Positions 11,154 through 23,093 of a DNA stretch of 64,000 bases are shown here, one piece after another (the first letter of the stretch is position 1; each line of letters begins with the position of its first letter). Position numbers and translations under genes: made by a program. This DNA comes from Macrothele yani (lineage: Eukaryota > Arthropoda > Arachnida > Araneae > Macrothelidae). The notes under the pieces are model-generated. The model was not told the DNA's origin. It did no database searches and worked only from the letters and a program-made list of their open reading frames with translations. The stretch covers positions 138,157,240-138,221,239 of the forward strand of contig CM077013.1 in NCBI GenBank assembly GCA_039090855.1, in the 5' to 3' direction.

Positions 11154-12357
11154 CACTGAGTGGCCACTTTAATATGACCACCTGACAGTTTTAAGCAAAT
11201 AAGCTATGGTTGCATGCTGTTACAGCCAGAGAGCGAGGCTAGTATAAAAAAGGAAAGCTTAGTGCTTGCGACAGTAGTAGAAGTGATTTTTAGGTGACGA
11301 GATGGGTAAAAAATGCGATTTGACGGACTTTCAACGTGGAATGATTGAAGGAACTCGGAGCCATGGAGCGAGTATCACCGAAACGGCCGCATTTGTGAAA
11401 TGTTCCAGAGCAACTGTTGTTAAAGTGTTTAAAGACTGGACTGTCAGCCAAAAAACTGGGTCTCTACGTGCAACGTGTGGTCGTTATCGACTAGTGACTG
11501 CTCGGGCGGAACGGAGAGTGTCCAGACTGGCAACAGACAACAGAAGGGCAACAGTGCAGCAAATTACAGACCATTTTAATGAAGGATCCCCTCAAATGAT
11601 TTCTGCAAGCACTGTTAGCCGTACACTGTATCGTATGAGATATGGCAGCCGAAGGCCTGTTCGAACACCTTTGCTGTCTACAGTTAACAAGAGAAAACAT
11701 CTCCGGTTCGCCCAAGGATTGGACAGTCTATAATTGGAAACAAATTATGTGGTCCGATGAATCACGTTTTCAGTTGCACCATGGCAATGGCCGCATGAGA
11801 ATTTGACTGAGAAAGCATGGACCCCAAATGCATTGCTACAACCCTTCAAGCTAGTGGAGGCAACGTTATGGTTTGGGGAATGTTTTCCTGACATGCTTTG
11901 GGCCTTTTAATTCGTGTTGATCAACGTCTGACTAGCACATCATATCTAAACATCGTTGTGGACCAAGTGCATCCTGTCATGTGGATGGTTTATCCCAATG
12001 ACGATGGCTATTTTCAACAAGGTAATGCGTCTTGGCATAGTGCTCGTATTGCACAGGATTGTTTTAAGGAACATGCCGGTGAGTTTACTTTGCTTAGGTG
12101 GCCCCCACAATCTCCAGATCTCAACCCCATTGAGAATTTGTGTGATAAAGTTGAACAAGCCATCAGACAGCTGGATCCACAACCTGCAATCTCATACTCC
12201 TGGAAAGTGCTATTCATCAAGCATGGTCTCAGATTCCACAAACCACCTATCAACATCTCGTGGAGTCCATGCCACGAAGAATCGACACAATATTAAAGGC
12301 AAAAGGTGGCCCAATGAAGTACTGAGGGGGTGGTCATAATAAAGTGGCCACTCAGTG
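11154..12357 (+). mobile_element. Tc1-like transposon (D-to-E spacing 36)
   Basis: Inverted ends cactgagtggccacttta at 11154 and taaagtggccactcagtg ending at 12357 are flanked by TA on both sides. Total length is 1,204 bp, typical of a complete element. Confidence 0.9.
11302..12290 (+). pseudogene. Tc1-like transposase relic
   Basis: ATG 11302 begins an intact N-terminal 143 codons (MGKKCDLTDFQRGMIEGTRS onward) with the helix-turn-helix DNA-binding region. The frame then stops at 11731 and continues in other frames. The catalytic half is readable at about 11898-12180: WPPQSPDLNPIENL contains the E, while the second catalytic Asp position reads QQGNAS, so the Asp appears replaced by Gly. Thirty-six residues separate that position from the E, the spacing described for the DD36E group of Tc1/mariner. 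Stops, frameshifts and the lost Asp make it dead. Confidence 0.85.
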
Positions 12358-13284
12358 TATATATTAAGCAAACAGGGTTAAGGGGAGTCACAATTATGTT
12401 TAGCATTGGTGCTAATGCGGAGTTTGACTAAGGAATTTCTTAAATTTAAGCTTGGAACACAATGGCAACTCCGCCTGAAAAAGGAAATTTGCCAGACAAT
12501 TATTTGATAGCTATTGGCTGGAGAACAATGAAGACTCCAACCCTGAGTAACAATTGCTATGTTTTTACTGAAATAAAATTAAAATTTGACCACTTATAAA
12601 AATCAGTGTTCGAAGTTGGGCGAGATGGCATCCTAGCAGTTAATATTATTTACCATCCCAGCATGTAATAAAATTTAAGCCCGTCACAGACTATAAAAAA
12701 ATAGGATGAAAGCACAAATTTTAACACAAAAACCAGCAAATGAAATTTTTAATGGATTACATTGATAAATGATAGCAGCTGGGACAGAAAAGATCAGATA
12801 CAGATTAAAGGGGGGGGGCTAAAGGGCCACAGTCAGGTCAGGGGCCCACTTCATAGTCTGACAGGAGCCTGGATTTTTCGGAAGTTTTTGGTCCCCAACA
12901 AAATGAGTGTGAAAGCACCATTTTATTGAGGGCTTAAAACTTCATGTGGGTAAAAAAGTTCCAAAAAGCGTAAATCGAAGAAATAATTTCAGTTATTCAT
13001 ATTAAATTTACAGCTTCCATTGTCTGGAGGCCCCAAATCTTTTTTTTTTCCTACCTACAGACACTGCTATGTTTTTTTCTCTCAAGTTCTCCTCATAAAT
13101 GGGCCATATTTTCCAGCAATTTGAACCAAACTATGAATAATAAATTATTTCACTTAAAAAACTTGAGCAAGACTAGATGGTATGGTCATTGACAATATTT
13201 TTAGTGCCCCAGATAGTGTATCTGAGAATTTAATAAAAAAAACTAGAACCTCGACAGAAAGCAAAATCCTTACAAAAAAAGTTT
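12358..13284. other. AT-rich spacer, possibly the left part of a hAT element
   Basis: No gene. A GC-rich patch at about 12808-12870 (gggggggctaaagggcc) resembles hAT end sequences and may belong to the relic at 13285-15005. Confidence 0.4.
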
Positions 13285-15005
13285 ATGAAATTCGAATCTG
13301 TTTTCATGTGTGCTCTTTGGCAAGATATTTTGGAAAGATGCGATAAAGTTAGTACTAAATTACAAAAGCAGTCACTAGATTTGTTAATTGGATGTAACCA
13401 TTTTCGGTCACTATCCCATTTCATTGGCAATGAAAGAAATAATTTTAAAAAATATGAAGAAATAGCTAAAACATTAAGTGAAAAATCTCCTGGAAGTTTT
13501 GTCAAATCACGATCAAATAAAAATATGCAGATGACAATAGCCGTAATGAAACAATTTGAAGTAGAAACATTTAATGTGATCATTGATGAGTTATTGATAT
13601 AATAATTTGATTGTTTTCCTAAATTTATTCACTATATTGAAACTATATTTGGTAATACAGTAAAACCTCTGAATAGCAGACACCTCTGGACCAGATAATC
13701 TGTCCGCTATTGGGAGGTACACGCCCGTCTACTAAAGCCATCGCGCAACACGAACTTTGTGGCCGGTATTCTTTCGCTGTTAAAAATAAAGTTACATCTA
13801 TAAATATACATACTTTATATGTACATATTTATGTTGTAATAAATTCCGAAACCCCATTAGTAATACTGGACATGAAATTGAATATATGTACATATTGATA
13901 GTAACTTAAATATTTGAGTTTTTCAAATGTGAGAGAAAATGCCATTTGCGTACATATGTATATACGTAATTCAATGCATGTTTCTGATTAACAAATGTTT
14001 TAAAACTTAGATAAAGTACTTACAGCTAATTCATCAATTTATCTGTTAGCATCCTTCCTTCAAAAAAAAACTGACAACAGTGTTTGATTTTTTTCTTTCA
14101 CCGTTTACAGCCCCTTTTTCAATATGAATTTTCAAATTCATCAAAAGCGTTAGTCCCTAACAATCACTTTTGCTAATAAAAAAATTTGAAGTTTTTCAGT
14201 TAATTTTTCCGCGGCTGTGAAGTTCTTAATATCGCACACCTTTTCTGCAGCTCCGTCCACTGCCTCTTCTTGAGGAACTTTGCTGTCTCTTCGACCATGT
14301 CGTTCTTGTTGGGTGTGTGTGAAGAAATGAAATCTTGCATCTATCGTCAGTTCAAAACACAGTTCATCATCAATTGTACTAAAATCATTTCACTTCCCTC
14401 ACAGTTTAAATAAGTCACGAGTTTAGAAATCGAGCGCAGATCATCTGCATTGAAAGTATATACTCTTTGTCTACCGAGACAAACCCTGCTTTTTGGGAAC
14501 GATTAACGGACTGCGGTTATTCTTTGATTGCGGAGGTTACTCAAGTGACGGCATGGAGAGCATTAATGTGAAATAGATGGTAAACAATAGCTAGGAATGA
14601 TTTCAATACAGTGTGCTTGGCATCGCTATAAAATTTCGCATACCTTTTTCCCTTCAGTGAACGCATTTTTAGCTTTTTCGACTGAAATCGCTGTCCGCTA
14701 TTCAGACGTAAAAACACAGAACCGCCTATACTTTGGGGACTACAAAACTGTCCGTTAAATGGAGGTGTCTGCTATTCGGGAGTGTCCGTTAAGAAGGTTT
14801 TGCTGTACCAATAACCAACTGTCAAGTAGTGCATTCTTTTTCAAAAATGGCATTGGTAAAAAATAACTTGTGATAGACAGTGCTTCAACAAAGACTTAAT
14901 GGTCTGGCTATCATGTCATTAGTACATGATATTGCCAAGCAGTTATCGTTCGAGAATGTTGTGCAATCCTTCGCAAACCTCAAAGCAAGGAAAAATACAT
15001 TTTAA
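13285..15005 (+). pseudogene. hAT transposase relic (ZMYM1-like), split by a DNA transposon
   Basis: An open stretch of 105 codons (13285-13602) reads LWQDILERCDKVSTKLQ and FKKYEEIAKTLSEK, resembling the middle part of hAT proteins annotated as zinc finger MYM-type protein 1-like. After the pogo-like insertion, 14889-15005 reads QRLNGLAIMSLVHDIAKQL and ends in a stop, matching the extreme C-terminus of the hAT dimerisation region. The strongly conserved block between them is missing or decayed. The family call rests on remembered similarity and needs a profile search. Confidence 0.6.
13658..14805. mobile_element. pogo/Tigger-like DNA transposon, no intact transposase
   Basis: The left end reads cagtaaaacctctgaatagc and the inverted right end reads cagcaaaaccttcttaacgg. 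TA flanks both sides (13656-13657, 14806-14807). The phrase tgtccgctattc also recurs inverted inside both ends. CAGTAAAACCTC-type ends are typical of pogo/Tigger elements. No reading frame is recognisable within its 1,148 bp. Confidence 0.7.
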
Positions 15006-15019
15006 AGATGAACTTAAAC

Positions 15020-15870
15020 TCCGGAACTATGTGTAAACTTTTGTTTTTGTGCATTCATTTCCAATTTTTGTTGTCTATACTTGATTCAGTGTTCGTGTTC
15101 TTTTAGTATAAAATTTTTGTAAAATATGTTTACATTTGAAAAGATTTGCTACACAGAGTACAGTTGAAGAAATTTTCTTAGCTCACTTAGCAGTTCTAAT
15201 GCAATTACTGCCTTGCGTGACACGTTTGTAAACTTTCTACACAACTGGGTTCACACTGAAAGAAACCTTTTTGGGTACTCATTTTATAAATAAAGTAAAC
15301 ATATTGCTACTGCTATTAAGAGCATTGGTAGTTTACCTGACATGTGTCGAGTAATGTGTTGGGTGATATTTCTGTCATTTTTTTGTAATTTTACAAAAAC
15401 ACTGGCAGTTAAGCAAGTATTACTACACAAAGCCCGGTGTGCCAAAACATTTCACCTAATTTTTAAGCAATTGAATGGCTCCGATAAATTTCAGTCTTAC
15501 CACAGATGGAGCATACACACAGAAATGTCTCGAGTTATGAGTGAGTGATATTTCTGTCATTTTTTTGTAATTTTACAGAAAACACTGGCAGTTATTACTA
15601 CACAAATACCTGTGTATTGAATTGATATATTTCACCTAATTTTAAAGAAATTGAATGGTTCTGATAAATTTCTATCTTACCACAGATGAGGTACACACAC
15701 TGCTAACACGAGATTTCTTCAATGTGTTGGTTTGCAGAAAAAAATTTTTCAACATCTTCAAACAGACATTTTAAAGACAAACTCCTGAACTAGGTGTGAA
15801 CTTCTGTTTTTGTGCATTAATTTCTAATTTTTGTTATCTATACTTGATTCAATGTTTGCATTTCTTTAGG
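15020..15870. repeat. Nested tandem duplications
   Basis: A ~185-bp segment at about 15339-15525 is repeated at 15526-15705 (shared gatatttctgtcattttttt, then ttaccacagatg). The flanking segments 15020-15110 and 15785-15875 are also copies of each other (tttttgtgcatt, then ctatacttgattca). No coding content is seen. Confidence 0.7.
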
Positions 15871-16589
15871 AACAAATATTAAAAATAATACATCTCTTTA
15901 TGTCTGCAAACACATAAGAAGTATTTTAAAAGGCCTTAACATATATATATATATATAAGATGTAGGAAGCATGGTGTTAGAATTTTTAGCACCTACGAGT
16001 GTGTGCTAAATAAACATTTCCTGGCCCCAACGTGGTCTCGGTGAAATTGACCATTATACAATTTGTACCTCGTTCGCCAAAACTAGTTGTCACCCTAGTC
16101 ACCGGAAAAGCGAGGAAAACTACTTATCTACTGCATTCGTTTACTTAACTTGTGCGGCCTAACAAATAATTTGAACGAAATACATGAAATAAAAATCAGA
16201 CTTGTTTCAATTCTTATGCCTGCCAGATGTTACCAAAACCACTTAATACTAACATTCTCATCATAATGCACTGTAACTTACACAAAACAAAAAATACTTA
16301 CCGAAAATAAATACTGCGGTGCTTAACTATAAATCGGCAACATAGTAACACGCCACGAGTTACCTTTACTTTACGTAGAGACTTCCATGCTTCCATCGCT
16401 TCATGCCAATATGGCGGCCAGTGAGATGTTGCTATTCGACAGCACGTAAACAAACAGCTATTATACCGTAATGGTTAAAACAGTTTAAACACCGTGAACA
16501 TGTAGTTTATCTACCGAAAATTTACGGTTCATCGCCCGTTGGCGTGCTTACGATCCGTCTACCGTTTTAATACGGTTGAAACACCGACA
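15871..16589. other. Spacer with (AT)n run
   Basis: A short AT run lies near 15942-15956. A YY1-like aatatggcggcc occurs near 16410, but I see no associated gene. Confidence 0.4.
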
Positions 16590-16826
16590 GCCGCTCCGGT
16601 GGCGCAGTGGTCTAAGCGATGGCCTCTGATCATTCGTCCGAAAGGGGTCCGGGTTCGAATCCCGGTCAGGCATGGATGTTGTGTTTGTCTTACGGCACTG
16701 GCTCTCTCCCTTCCCTGGAACCAGTGACCCTAAATTAGGGACGGGCGACTGCTTATAGCCCATTGAGTTGCTCACGGTGGTCGTTAAACCTCCAATCAAA
16801 AAAAAAAAAAAAAAAAAAAAAAAGAA
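16590..16826 (+). mobile_element. SINE A, full length
   Basis: A 12-bp target duplication, gaaacaccgaca, is at 16578-16589 and 16827-16838. The tRNA-derived head has an A box (ggtggcgcagtgg) and a B box (gggttcgaatccc). The body includes ctaaattagggacgggcg and ends ...cctccaatc plus poly(A). It is the reference copy for the family seen again at 32.9, 41.0, 41.3, 44.3, 51.6 and 53.6 kb. Confidence 0.93.
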
Positions 16827-16867
16827 GAAACACCGACAATTCACGGCAATTTTTTACAGTGCTTTTT

Positions 16868-17003
16868 ACCTCGCTTCCGTGTCACTTTCCTATCGGACAC
16901 TCTAGCCCAAATCTCCTAGCTTCCTATTTCTGAGGTTTGTTTAAGACCTGGGGTCAGACACTCCCTTCGTAAAATCCTCTACATATGATCTGATCTGATC
17001 TGG
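16868..17003 (+). mobile_element. SINE C, 3' fragment
   Basis: Matches the 3' half of the SINEs at 38871-39178 and 51131-51460 (tcgcttccgtgtcactttcc, then gtttaagacctggggtcaga), ending in a gatct-type simple repeat tail. Confidence 0.75.
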
Positions 17004-17021
17004 ACTAGGTTTCTATGTCAT

Positions 17022-17050
17022 CTGATGATGGACTTCTAGGAAGCCCGAAA
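17022..17050 (+). ncRNA. Candidate hammerhead ribozyme core
   Basis: CTGATGA (17022-17028), one base, GGACTT, a 5-base loop, AAGCCC, then GAAA (17047-17050). Stem II forms five of six pairs with one A-C mismatch. The layout matches the motif at 63384-63412 in a Penelope-like element. A convincing stem III/cleavage site is not seen, so activity is unproven. Confidence 0.35.
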
Positions 17051-17130
17051 GATCTAATGATTTTAATGTTTTATTTTTACCATCAATAAATCCTTTTAGT
17101 AATTGACGACGGTTTTTAACTAGTCATTAG

Positions 17131-18312
17131 TGGTAGGATTATTTCCTTTATAATCGTGCAAAAGTTTCAGCTGACTTGTGTTCCCTTATGTCAGATAATC
17201 TGGCAAACAAAAGACTCACGGTTGGTAGAGCTTATCGCGATAGCTAAACAGCAAGAAGGAAGGAATCGGCGATTAATATGATTTCGAAAGACGTGTTTGG
17301 AATACACGAGGAAACTTTAATCCTAGCGAAATCTTGGCTTACGTTTCAAATAGGATAAAAATTTAACGGGGTCACGTGACTACACATTTTGTTTCGAATA
17401 CGGAGTCCCATAATCAAAGGTTTTGTTCGAACCACAGTGCGTACCATAGGGGACGTTAAAATAAAGTAAGAAGCAATTATATTTGGCATTGTCGTTACTC
17501 CACAGGATTCAATGTAAATAGAAGAATAAGAATCCCGTGATGTCAGATTTTCTCATTCGACGCAGGAAGGTCGTTTTGTCCCAACAGAATACTAAAGTAT
17601 TAACTAAGAATACACACTACTTCACTTTGTTAAACGTTCCCTGCAAACACACAGCTGTGGTCAATATTTGTAATGTTGCATCCGTGAATTGTCTTTCTCT
17701 AAGAGGAATCGAGGTTTCGTATGGTTTTACTTAAGTTCCCTACCTGCGATTTCGTTGGCCTTGAGCTTGAAGGTTCTCGAATGCAGACATGCTTTACTTC
17801 TAATGATGGCATGCAAACAAACTTGGCAAAAAGCTCTACCTTCGAATTTATTAACCTTGAACTTGAAGGTTCTCAAATGCAAACATGTTTCTCTCCCGAT
17901 GCTGACGTGCAAACAAACTTAGAAAAAGCTTATCCCTGAGGAAAGTGGAGGCGAAACCAAGAAGGAGTTACACGTCGTCTGTACTACTCAAAAGTAATAA
18001 TATAATGAACAAATATTATGTAAGTTCCGTTCATTTGTTTCATTCGTTTGGAACAGTCGTCGTGACAGACGTTTAAGTTACGACGAACAAAGGAAACAAA
18101 AACGACATAGAGATGACAAAAACAAATTACATAAATAAATGATGTAAGATTAAATATTTAAATTAAACTTACATAGTGTTTTAAGAAGAACTTCATGTGG
18201 ATCGTAGATTGCAAGCTTTAAATATGCAGTACTTTAAAGTGATTATTTACGTGTGTTTGCTAGTTTACACGCGATGTGAACTTCGTCGAGCAGATATTTT
18301 CTTTATGTAATA
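17131..18312. other. Spacer containing a 96-bp in-frame duplication
   Basis: Units starting at about 17759 and 17855 share ttgaaggttctc and gcaaacaaactt. Both are open in one plus frame (17721-17939; LELEGS and MQTCF in both copies). I recognise no domain and would not call it a gene. Confidence 0.5.
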
Positions 18313-19552
18313 CAAGGGTTGTACCGAAAGTAATGCAAAAGCGGACATAACCTTTCTATTAACCGACAGAGGTCGTTCGAATTGCACATGTTGGTAGAGT
18401 AACTCTTTCTCTATACAAAGGTACAACTTAACATAGTCTCCATCACAAGCGATGCATTTGCGCCATCGTTGAACCCAACTTTAGAATCCTCTTTGAAAAA
18501 ATTCAGGTGTGGACTAATGTACCCACATCTTCACAGCCACTATCTGGAACTCGTTGCCCACGTTGACTGTCCTCCATTAGACCAAACAGGTGTAGGTCGG
18601 CGTGCACCCGCTCTGGGCTGTACGGTGGTTGAGGGACTACCGACCATCCTAATTTGCTGCTCGCCTGATTTGTTGGCAACGATTTGTGTGGTCTCGCATT
18701 GTCATGGTAAATGTGGATTCTTTTCAGATTCTGTTTTGGTCTCTTCCTCCTTATGGCTTCTCTAAGCTCCTTGAGTGTTTCAATGTACCGCTCGCTGATC
18801 ACGGTACTGCCACGTTCCAGAAAATCAAAGAGTATGACACCCCTGTCATCCCAAAAAACAGTCACCATAACTTTCTGTCCTGATCGCTGGCTCTTGAACT
18901 TGCTGAAGTAATGTGACGCCATTCCATGGATTGATTCTTCGTTTCCGGATCGTAAAGACACGCGCACGTTTCATTTCCAGTCACCAGATCAAAAAATGCG
19001 AGTCTTTCTTGGCTTCAAACGCTTCCAGCAGATCAGGGCAGACTTTCAAGTTTCTTTCCTTCAAATCGGGTATCAACTGCCGAGCTACCCACTTTGCACA
19101 CACTTTCCGATATCCTATCACCATCTTCTTTGTGGCATTGTGACCACAGTCCAGTTGTGAAACAAGCTCACGGATTGTGACTCGTCTTTCCACGCAAATC
19201 AATTCATCTATTCGCTGATGATTCGTGTCAGTGGTCACAGATGATTGTCTCACTCAGTGTGGTTTGTCTTCAATGCTGAATTCCCCTTTTTTAAACTTCT
19301 TCCATCTGTGGACATTGCGCTTGCCAAAATTGTCATCTCCGTAAATATTCCGCAGCCTCCTGTAGATGTCGAACAGCCTGCACTCTTCCTTCGTCAAGAA
19401 CTCAATGACGACACGTTGCTTCTGCTTGGAATCCATTATTTTCATGCAACGAAGGAAAAGGGTTACTATAGAAGAAAAGTTTCTCTACCAACATGCGCAG
19501 TTTGAACAATCTCTGTCAGCCCACTTTTGCATTACTTACGGTACATCCCTCG
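18313..19552 (-). mobile_element. mariner transposon
   Basis: Ends are caagggttgtaccgaaagta at 18313 and the inverted equivalent ending ccctcg at 19552, flanked by TA (18311-18312, 19553-19554). The length of 1,240 bp fits a full mariner. Confidence 0.88.
18503..19445 (-). pseudogene. mariner (DD34D) transposase relic
   Basis: The minus-strand N-terminus begins MDSKQKQRVVIEFLTKEE near 19434. The middle contains WVARQL (family consensus WVPHEL), then VFWDDRG (first catalytic Asp) and YHDNARPH (second). The third is in YSPERVHADLHLF, where the usual SPDLAPSD has decayed but the Asp remains, with 34 residues between the last two acids. Frames break near 19253 and 18970, so it is inactive. It encodes a cut-and-paste enzyme for TA sites. 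Confidence 0.85.
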
Positions 19553-19762
19553 TAATTAGCTGAATAAGGATCTCAACGACCTGTGTAAAAGATTCAGGGC
19601 TTACTGTTTAGCGAACTCTTGGCTCTTACTGTTCCACACATGGAAAGATCAAGTCAGCGTCGGTATATTCCATGGCTAGAAAACAGTCTCGCTGGCTTCA
19701 AAACAGATATTAATCTCATGACACCTCTTCGTCAATCACATGTACAACAAAGAGTCAAAATA

Positions 19763-21162
19763 CACTGCTGGCAACCCAAAATGCAACACCAAGGAGGACA
19801 CGAGATAGCAAAGCCAGATTTACTGTACACCTAACAACAGATACAAAGATGAAACGATTGAGTTTACAGGCCCGTGCGACTTGCGGGACACGCGGGCACC
19901 AATAGTTCCTGTTACCCCCATGGCTGGCAATAACGGCCGCTACACGCCGCGGCATCGAACGAAAGAGGCTTTGGATGTGGGCTTAGGGTATGTCGGTCCA
20001 GGCTGCTTCCACACGTTGCCACAGTTCATCAGGCGTAGCCGCGAGTGGTGCTTGCCGGGCTACTCGGTTGCCGAGCAGCGACCAGACGTGTTAGATGGGC
20101 GACATATCAAGAGAACAGGCGGGCCACGGCAGCAGTGGCACCTGGTGGGCCGTTAAGAACTGTTGCACGGTGCGGGCGCGCATTGTCCTGTTAAAACGTG
20201 ACCGCTGGCAGGTCCTGCAGGTAAGGGAGAACTACAGGCTCCAAAACGTCGGAGATGTAGCGGTGGCTGTTGAGTATACCGACGATGTGTACCAGAGGGG
20301 TGCGGGTGTCATATCCAATCGCGCCCCAAAACCATAACGCCAGGCGACGGGCCGGTATGGCGATGCATAACGCAGGCTTCATACAGTCTCTCTCTACGGT
20401 GCCGCCACACGCGGATCCGAACATCGTAGTTTTGCAGGCAGAAGCGGAACTCGTCGGAGAAGACAATGTCCTGCCATTCTTTAGTCCAGGTGCGGCGTTC
20501 AACGGGCCGCTGCCGCCGCACTTGCCGGTGGTGTAACGTCAATGGTAATCGGAGCAATGGACGCTGTGCGACAAGTCCCCGCTTCTGCAGACGACGTCGA
20601 ACGGGACGTGCTGACACAGAATGTTGCGCAACACACCCTAATTCCTGCGCTAACGTTCGTGATGTGGCCTTGCGAGCCGTCAATGCCTGCCGCACAACAT
20701 GCTGGTCCTCTACTTCGATAGTGTGTCGCGGCTGCGGCAATCGCTCACGTCGGTCCGTCCGACCCTCCTGCACCCCCGTAATCCATACTCGCTTCACTTT
20801 GGCTGGATGTCGTCCCACAAGGGCACCGATGTCTCGGTACGATAAACCGCTGTCGCGATAAGCCACTATTCGTCCTCTGTTGAACTCCGAAACGAGCTGG
20901 AATGACTGCCGTATTCTGCGACGAGGCATCGAGAGAGCTTCCCACGCACAGGTCCGGCAGCACAACACACTTTCACTACTTACACTCCGCCTTCTGTGCA
21001 CCCTTCTTATAGTGCTTCTCGGTGGCGTGCCGGGCGCACATGATTTACATATACCCTGCAATGCTAATCGTTTGCATATCCTCCCGCGGGCGAAGCATGG
21101 TGCGAATTTCAGGTCAATCCGATGCTTCCTTCTTGGTGTTTCATTTTGGGTGGCCAGCAGTG
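19763..21162 (-). mobile_element. Tc1-like transposon
   Basis: Inverted ends cactgctggcaacccaaaat (19763) and attttgggtggccagcagtg (ending 21162), TA on both sides, 1,400 bp. It abuts the next Tc1 fragment directly. Confidence 0.9.
19880..20929 (-). pseudogene. Tc1-like transposase with one main frameshift
   Basis: ATG at 20929 (MPRRRIRQSFQ) is followed by a helix-turn-helix region (FNRGRIVAYRDSGLSYRDIG), then a long open frame to the first catalytic Asp (IVFSDEFRFCLQN). The frame shifts near 20330, and LVHIVGILNSHRYISDVLEP continues in another frame. The C-terminal SMPRRVAAVIASHGG is near 19950. The second D/E region around 20150-20050 carries a stop at the PIE position. It is relatively GC-rich compared with neighbours, suggesting a recent arrival. 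Confidence 0.82.
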
Positions 21163-21164
21163 TA

Positions 21165-22500
21165 TAATGGCCACTTGCCTAATATGATTTTGATCCCCCA
21201 CATGCCGCTAAAACAGCTCTTACCCGGCGAGAGACGGACGCTACAAGATTTCTAAAGTCGTCTTGTGGTACAGGTACCAACACGTTCCCAGCAGATCCTT
21301 TAACTCTTGTATTAAGTATCGTGGTTGAGCCACCGCACATCGGATTTGATATTCCAATGCAAACCGCAGATGCTCGATTAGATTGATGTCCAGGAATCTG
21401 GAAGCCAAGACAATACCTGGAAGTCTTTCTCATGTTTTGCAAACCATTCTCGAACAATTCGTGCAGGGTGACAAAACCTGTTGAAAGAAGGAACTACTAC
21501 AGGGTAATACCATTATCACGAAAGGGTGTATCTGGTCTGCAATGACGTTTAGGTAGGTGGTAAACGTCATAGTTTGCCACACATGAATGACTGGATCCAG
21601 AGTTTTCTAGCAGATCATTGGCCAAAGCCTTACACCTTTCCCACCGCATTGGTTTCGTCCCACGGTTCGTCCTAGTGGCAACACATTCCTAGGTAAATGA
21701 CTCACACGTACCCAGCCGTCCACATCGTGGAACAGGAAATGAGATTCTTCGGACCACACGACTTTTTTCCAATTACTGAAAGTCCACTTTTGACGCTCGA
21801 GTGCCCATTAGTCGCTTCCGACAGTGAGCAGAGGTTAGCATGGCCACTCTAGAGCAGCCAGTGGCTACACAGCTCCATTTTAAGCAGCTCTTGATGTACT
21901 GTGTGTTGTGACACATTACTCTTGTCACCAGCATTCAAATTACCGGCGAGTTGCAGCGCAGTATCTCTTTTGTTGGCTCGTATTATACGGGATAGCCTGC
22001 GCTCACCTTGAGCATGGAGGAGTCGCGGTCGTCCCGCACCCTCCCGGCGGTGATTGGTCTTTCCTGTTCGGACCACCTTCTGAAGGTACAAACCACGAAT
22101 GAGGGTGAGCACTTCACAATCCTTGCCGTCTTTGAAATGCTCTGATCCAATCATCTGACCATTACAATTTGGCTTTTGTCGAACTCTCTTAAGACCGCTG
22201 CCTTTCTCATCTGAAAGACAAGAATAACACTGACTAATAAAACTCATTATCAGTTGTTATTTGTACTGTTTTATGACTTTCACACGCGCTGTCGGTAACC
22301 TGTAGTTCTTCGATTTGCATAAAGGCATTCGAGTAATGTTTTGACTCCCAGGTGCGTCACAAAAGGTTTTATATCAACGTTTAACAATCTACTCGCAATC
22401 TCTCAACATCTTGCACAACTCCACTAGTCCACTCACTCCACTTTCAATCTGGTCATTTTATGCTGCTCTGATTCTCCGTCAGTGTTGCCAAATTGTAAAA
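21165..22500 (-). mobile_element. Tc1-like element, degraded, one end identified
   Basis: The 3' end (tggccacttgcctaatatga at 21168) lies next to the neighbouring Tc1. A matching inverted end on the far side near 22.3-22.5 kb was not found, so the right boundary is a guess. Confidence 0.55.
21179..22247 (-). pseudogene. Tc1-like transposase relic
   Basis: The N-terminal half (21849-22247 minus) contains GERRLSRIIRANKRDTALQ and NVSQHTVHQELLKM, the typical second helix-turn-helix region. The C-terminal piece near 21179-21260 reads SVSRRVRAVLAACGGSKSY. The catalytic core between them is broken by many stops. It is a different subfamily from the 19.8-21.2 kb element. Confidence 0.75.
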
Positions 22501-22720
22501 GCTGTTCTCAGAAACTAATCTACCGTTCAGTTGGAGAATGCCTAACCAAGAAGTAAGTAAATTTACATACGAAAACAGAAATTCAAAAGGAATTTTATGT
22601 AGAGGAAGGCGTCTCGTGAAAATTCAGCTATCGAAGAGAAATAGAGAGGTATGATTATCTGTCCTTATACCATCCGACACTATTACCTCTCCACCTCAAA
22701 AACTGTCTCTTTGCATTGCA

Positions 22721-23035
22721 GTGGAAGGATCGGTTCGGGTGCCTACTTCTCTCCGTATGTACTGGCACTGTAAAAACACAAGTTTTCCCATGAAGGGCTC
22801 GAAAAGCGCCCCATCACTCCGGAGTAAGTTGCTCTCTCAACTAAACTACACAGACAGAATGTATCACTGCAGATTTGTCATCTCGACACGTGCTTTATCT
22901 CTGTAGTACGTCACATCATCTCCGTCTTAATTTTGTTTCCTTCTTTTGAAGCGAAGAACACATTTTCATTGATTGTAGACGATGTGTGTGTTACCGCGGA
23001 ATTCTCCGTAACCCCGTAACATTTAATGGCTATTC
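22721..23035. repeat. Dispersed repeat, copy 1
   Basis: Shares cactccggagtaagttgct and surrounding ~170 bp with 24160-24325 in the same orientation. Its right end (ttaccgcggaattctccgta, then gtaacattt) is the inverted counterpart of the left end of copy 2, so both look like parts of a small inverted-repeat transposon. Confidence 0.6.
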
Positions 23036-23043
23036 ATTATTTC

Positions 23044-23093
23044 TGATTCATGCGTCACAGCTTAGCACATGCAAAGCTGTGACGCATGAATCA
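23044..23093. repeat. Perfect 20-bp palindromic hairpin
   Basis: Positions 23044-23063 are the exact reverse complement of 23074-23093, with a 10-base loop. Stem strand: tgattcatgcgtcacagctt. Confidence 0.9.

Noticed and set aside
16405..16420. YY1-like promoter motif (aatatggcggcc)
   Set aside because: A single short match without an adjacent gene or other promoter elements.
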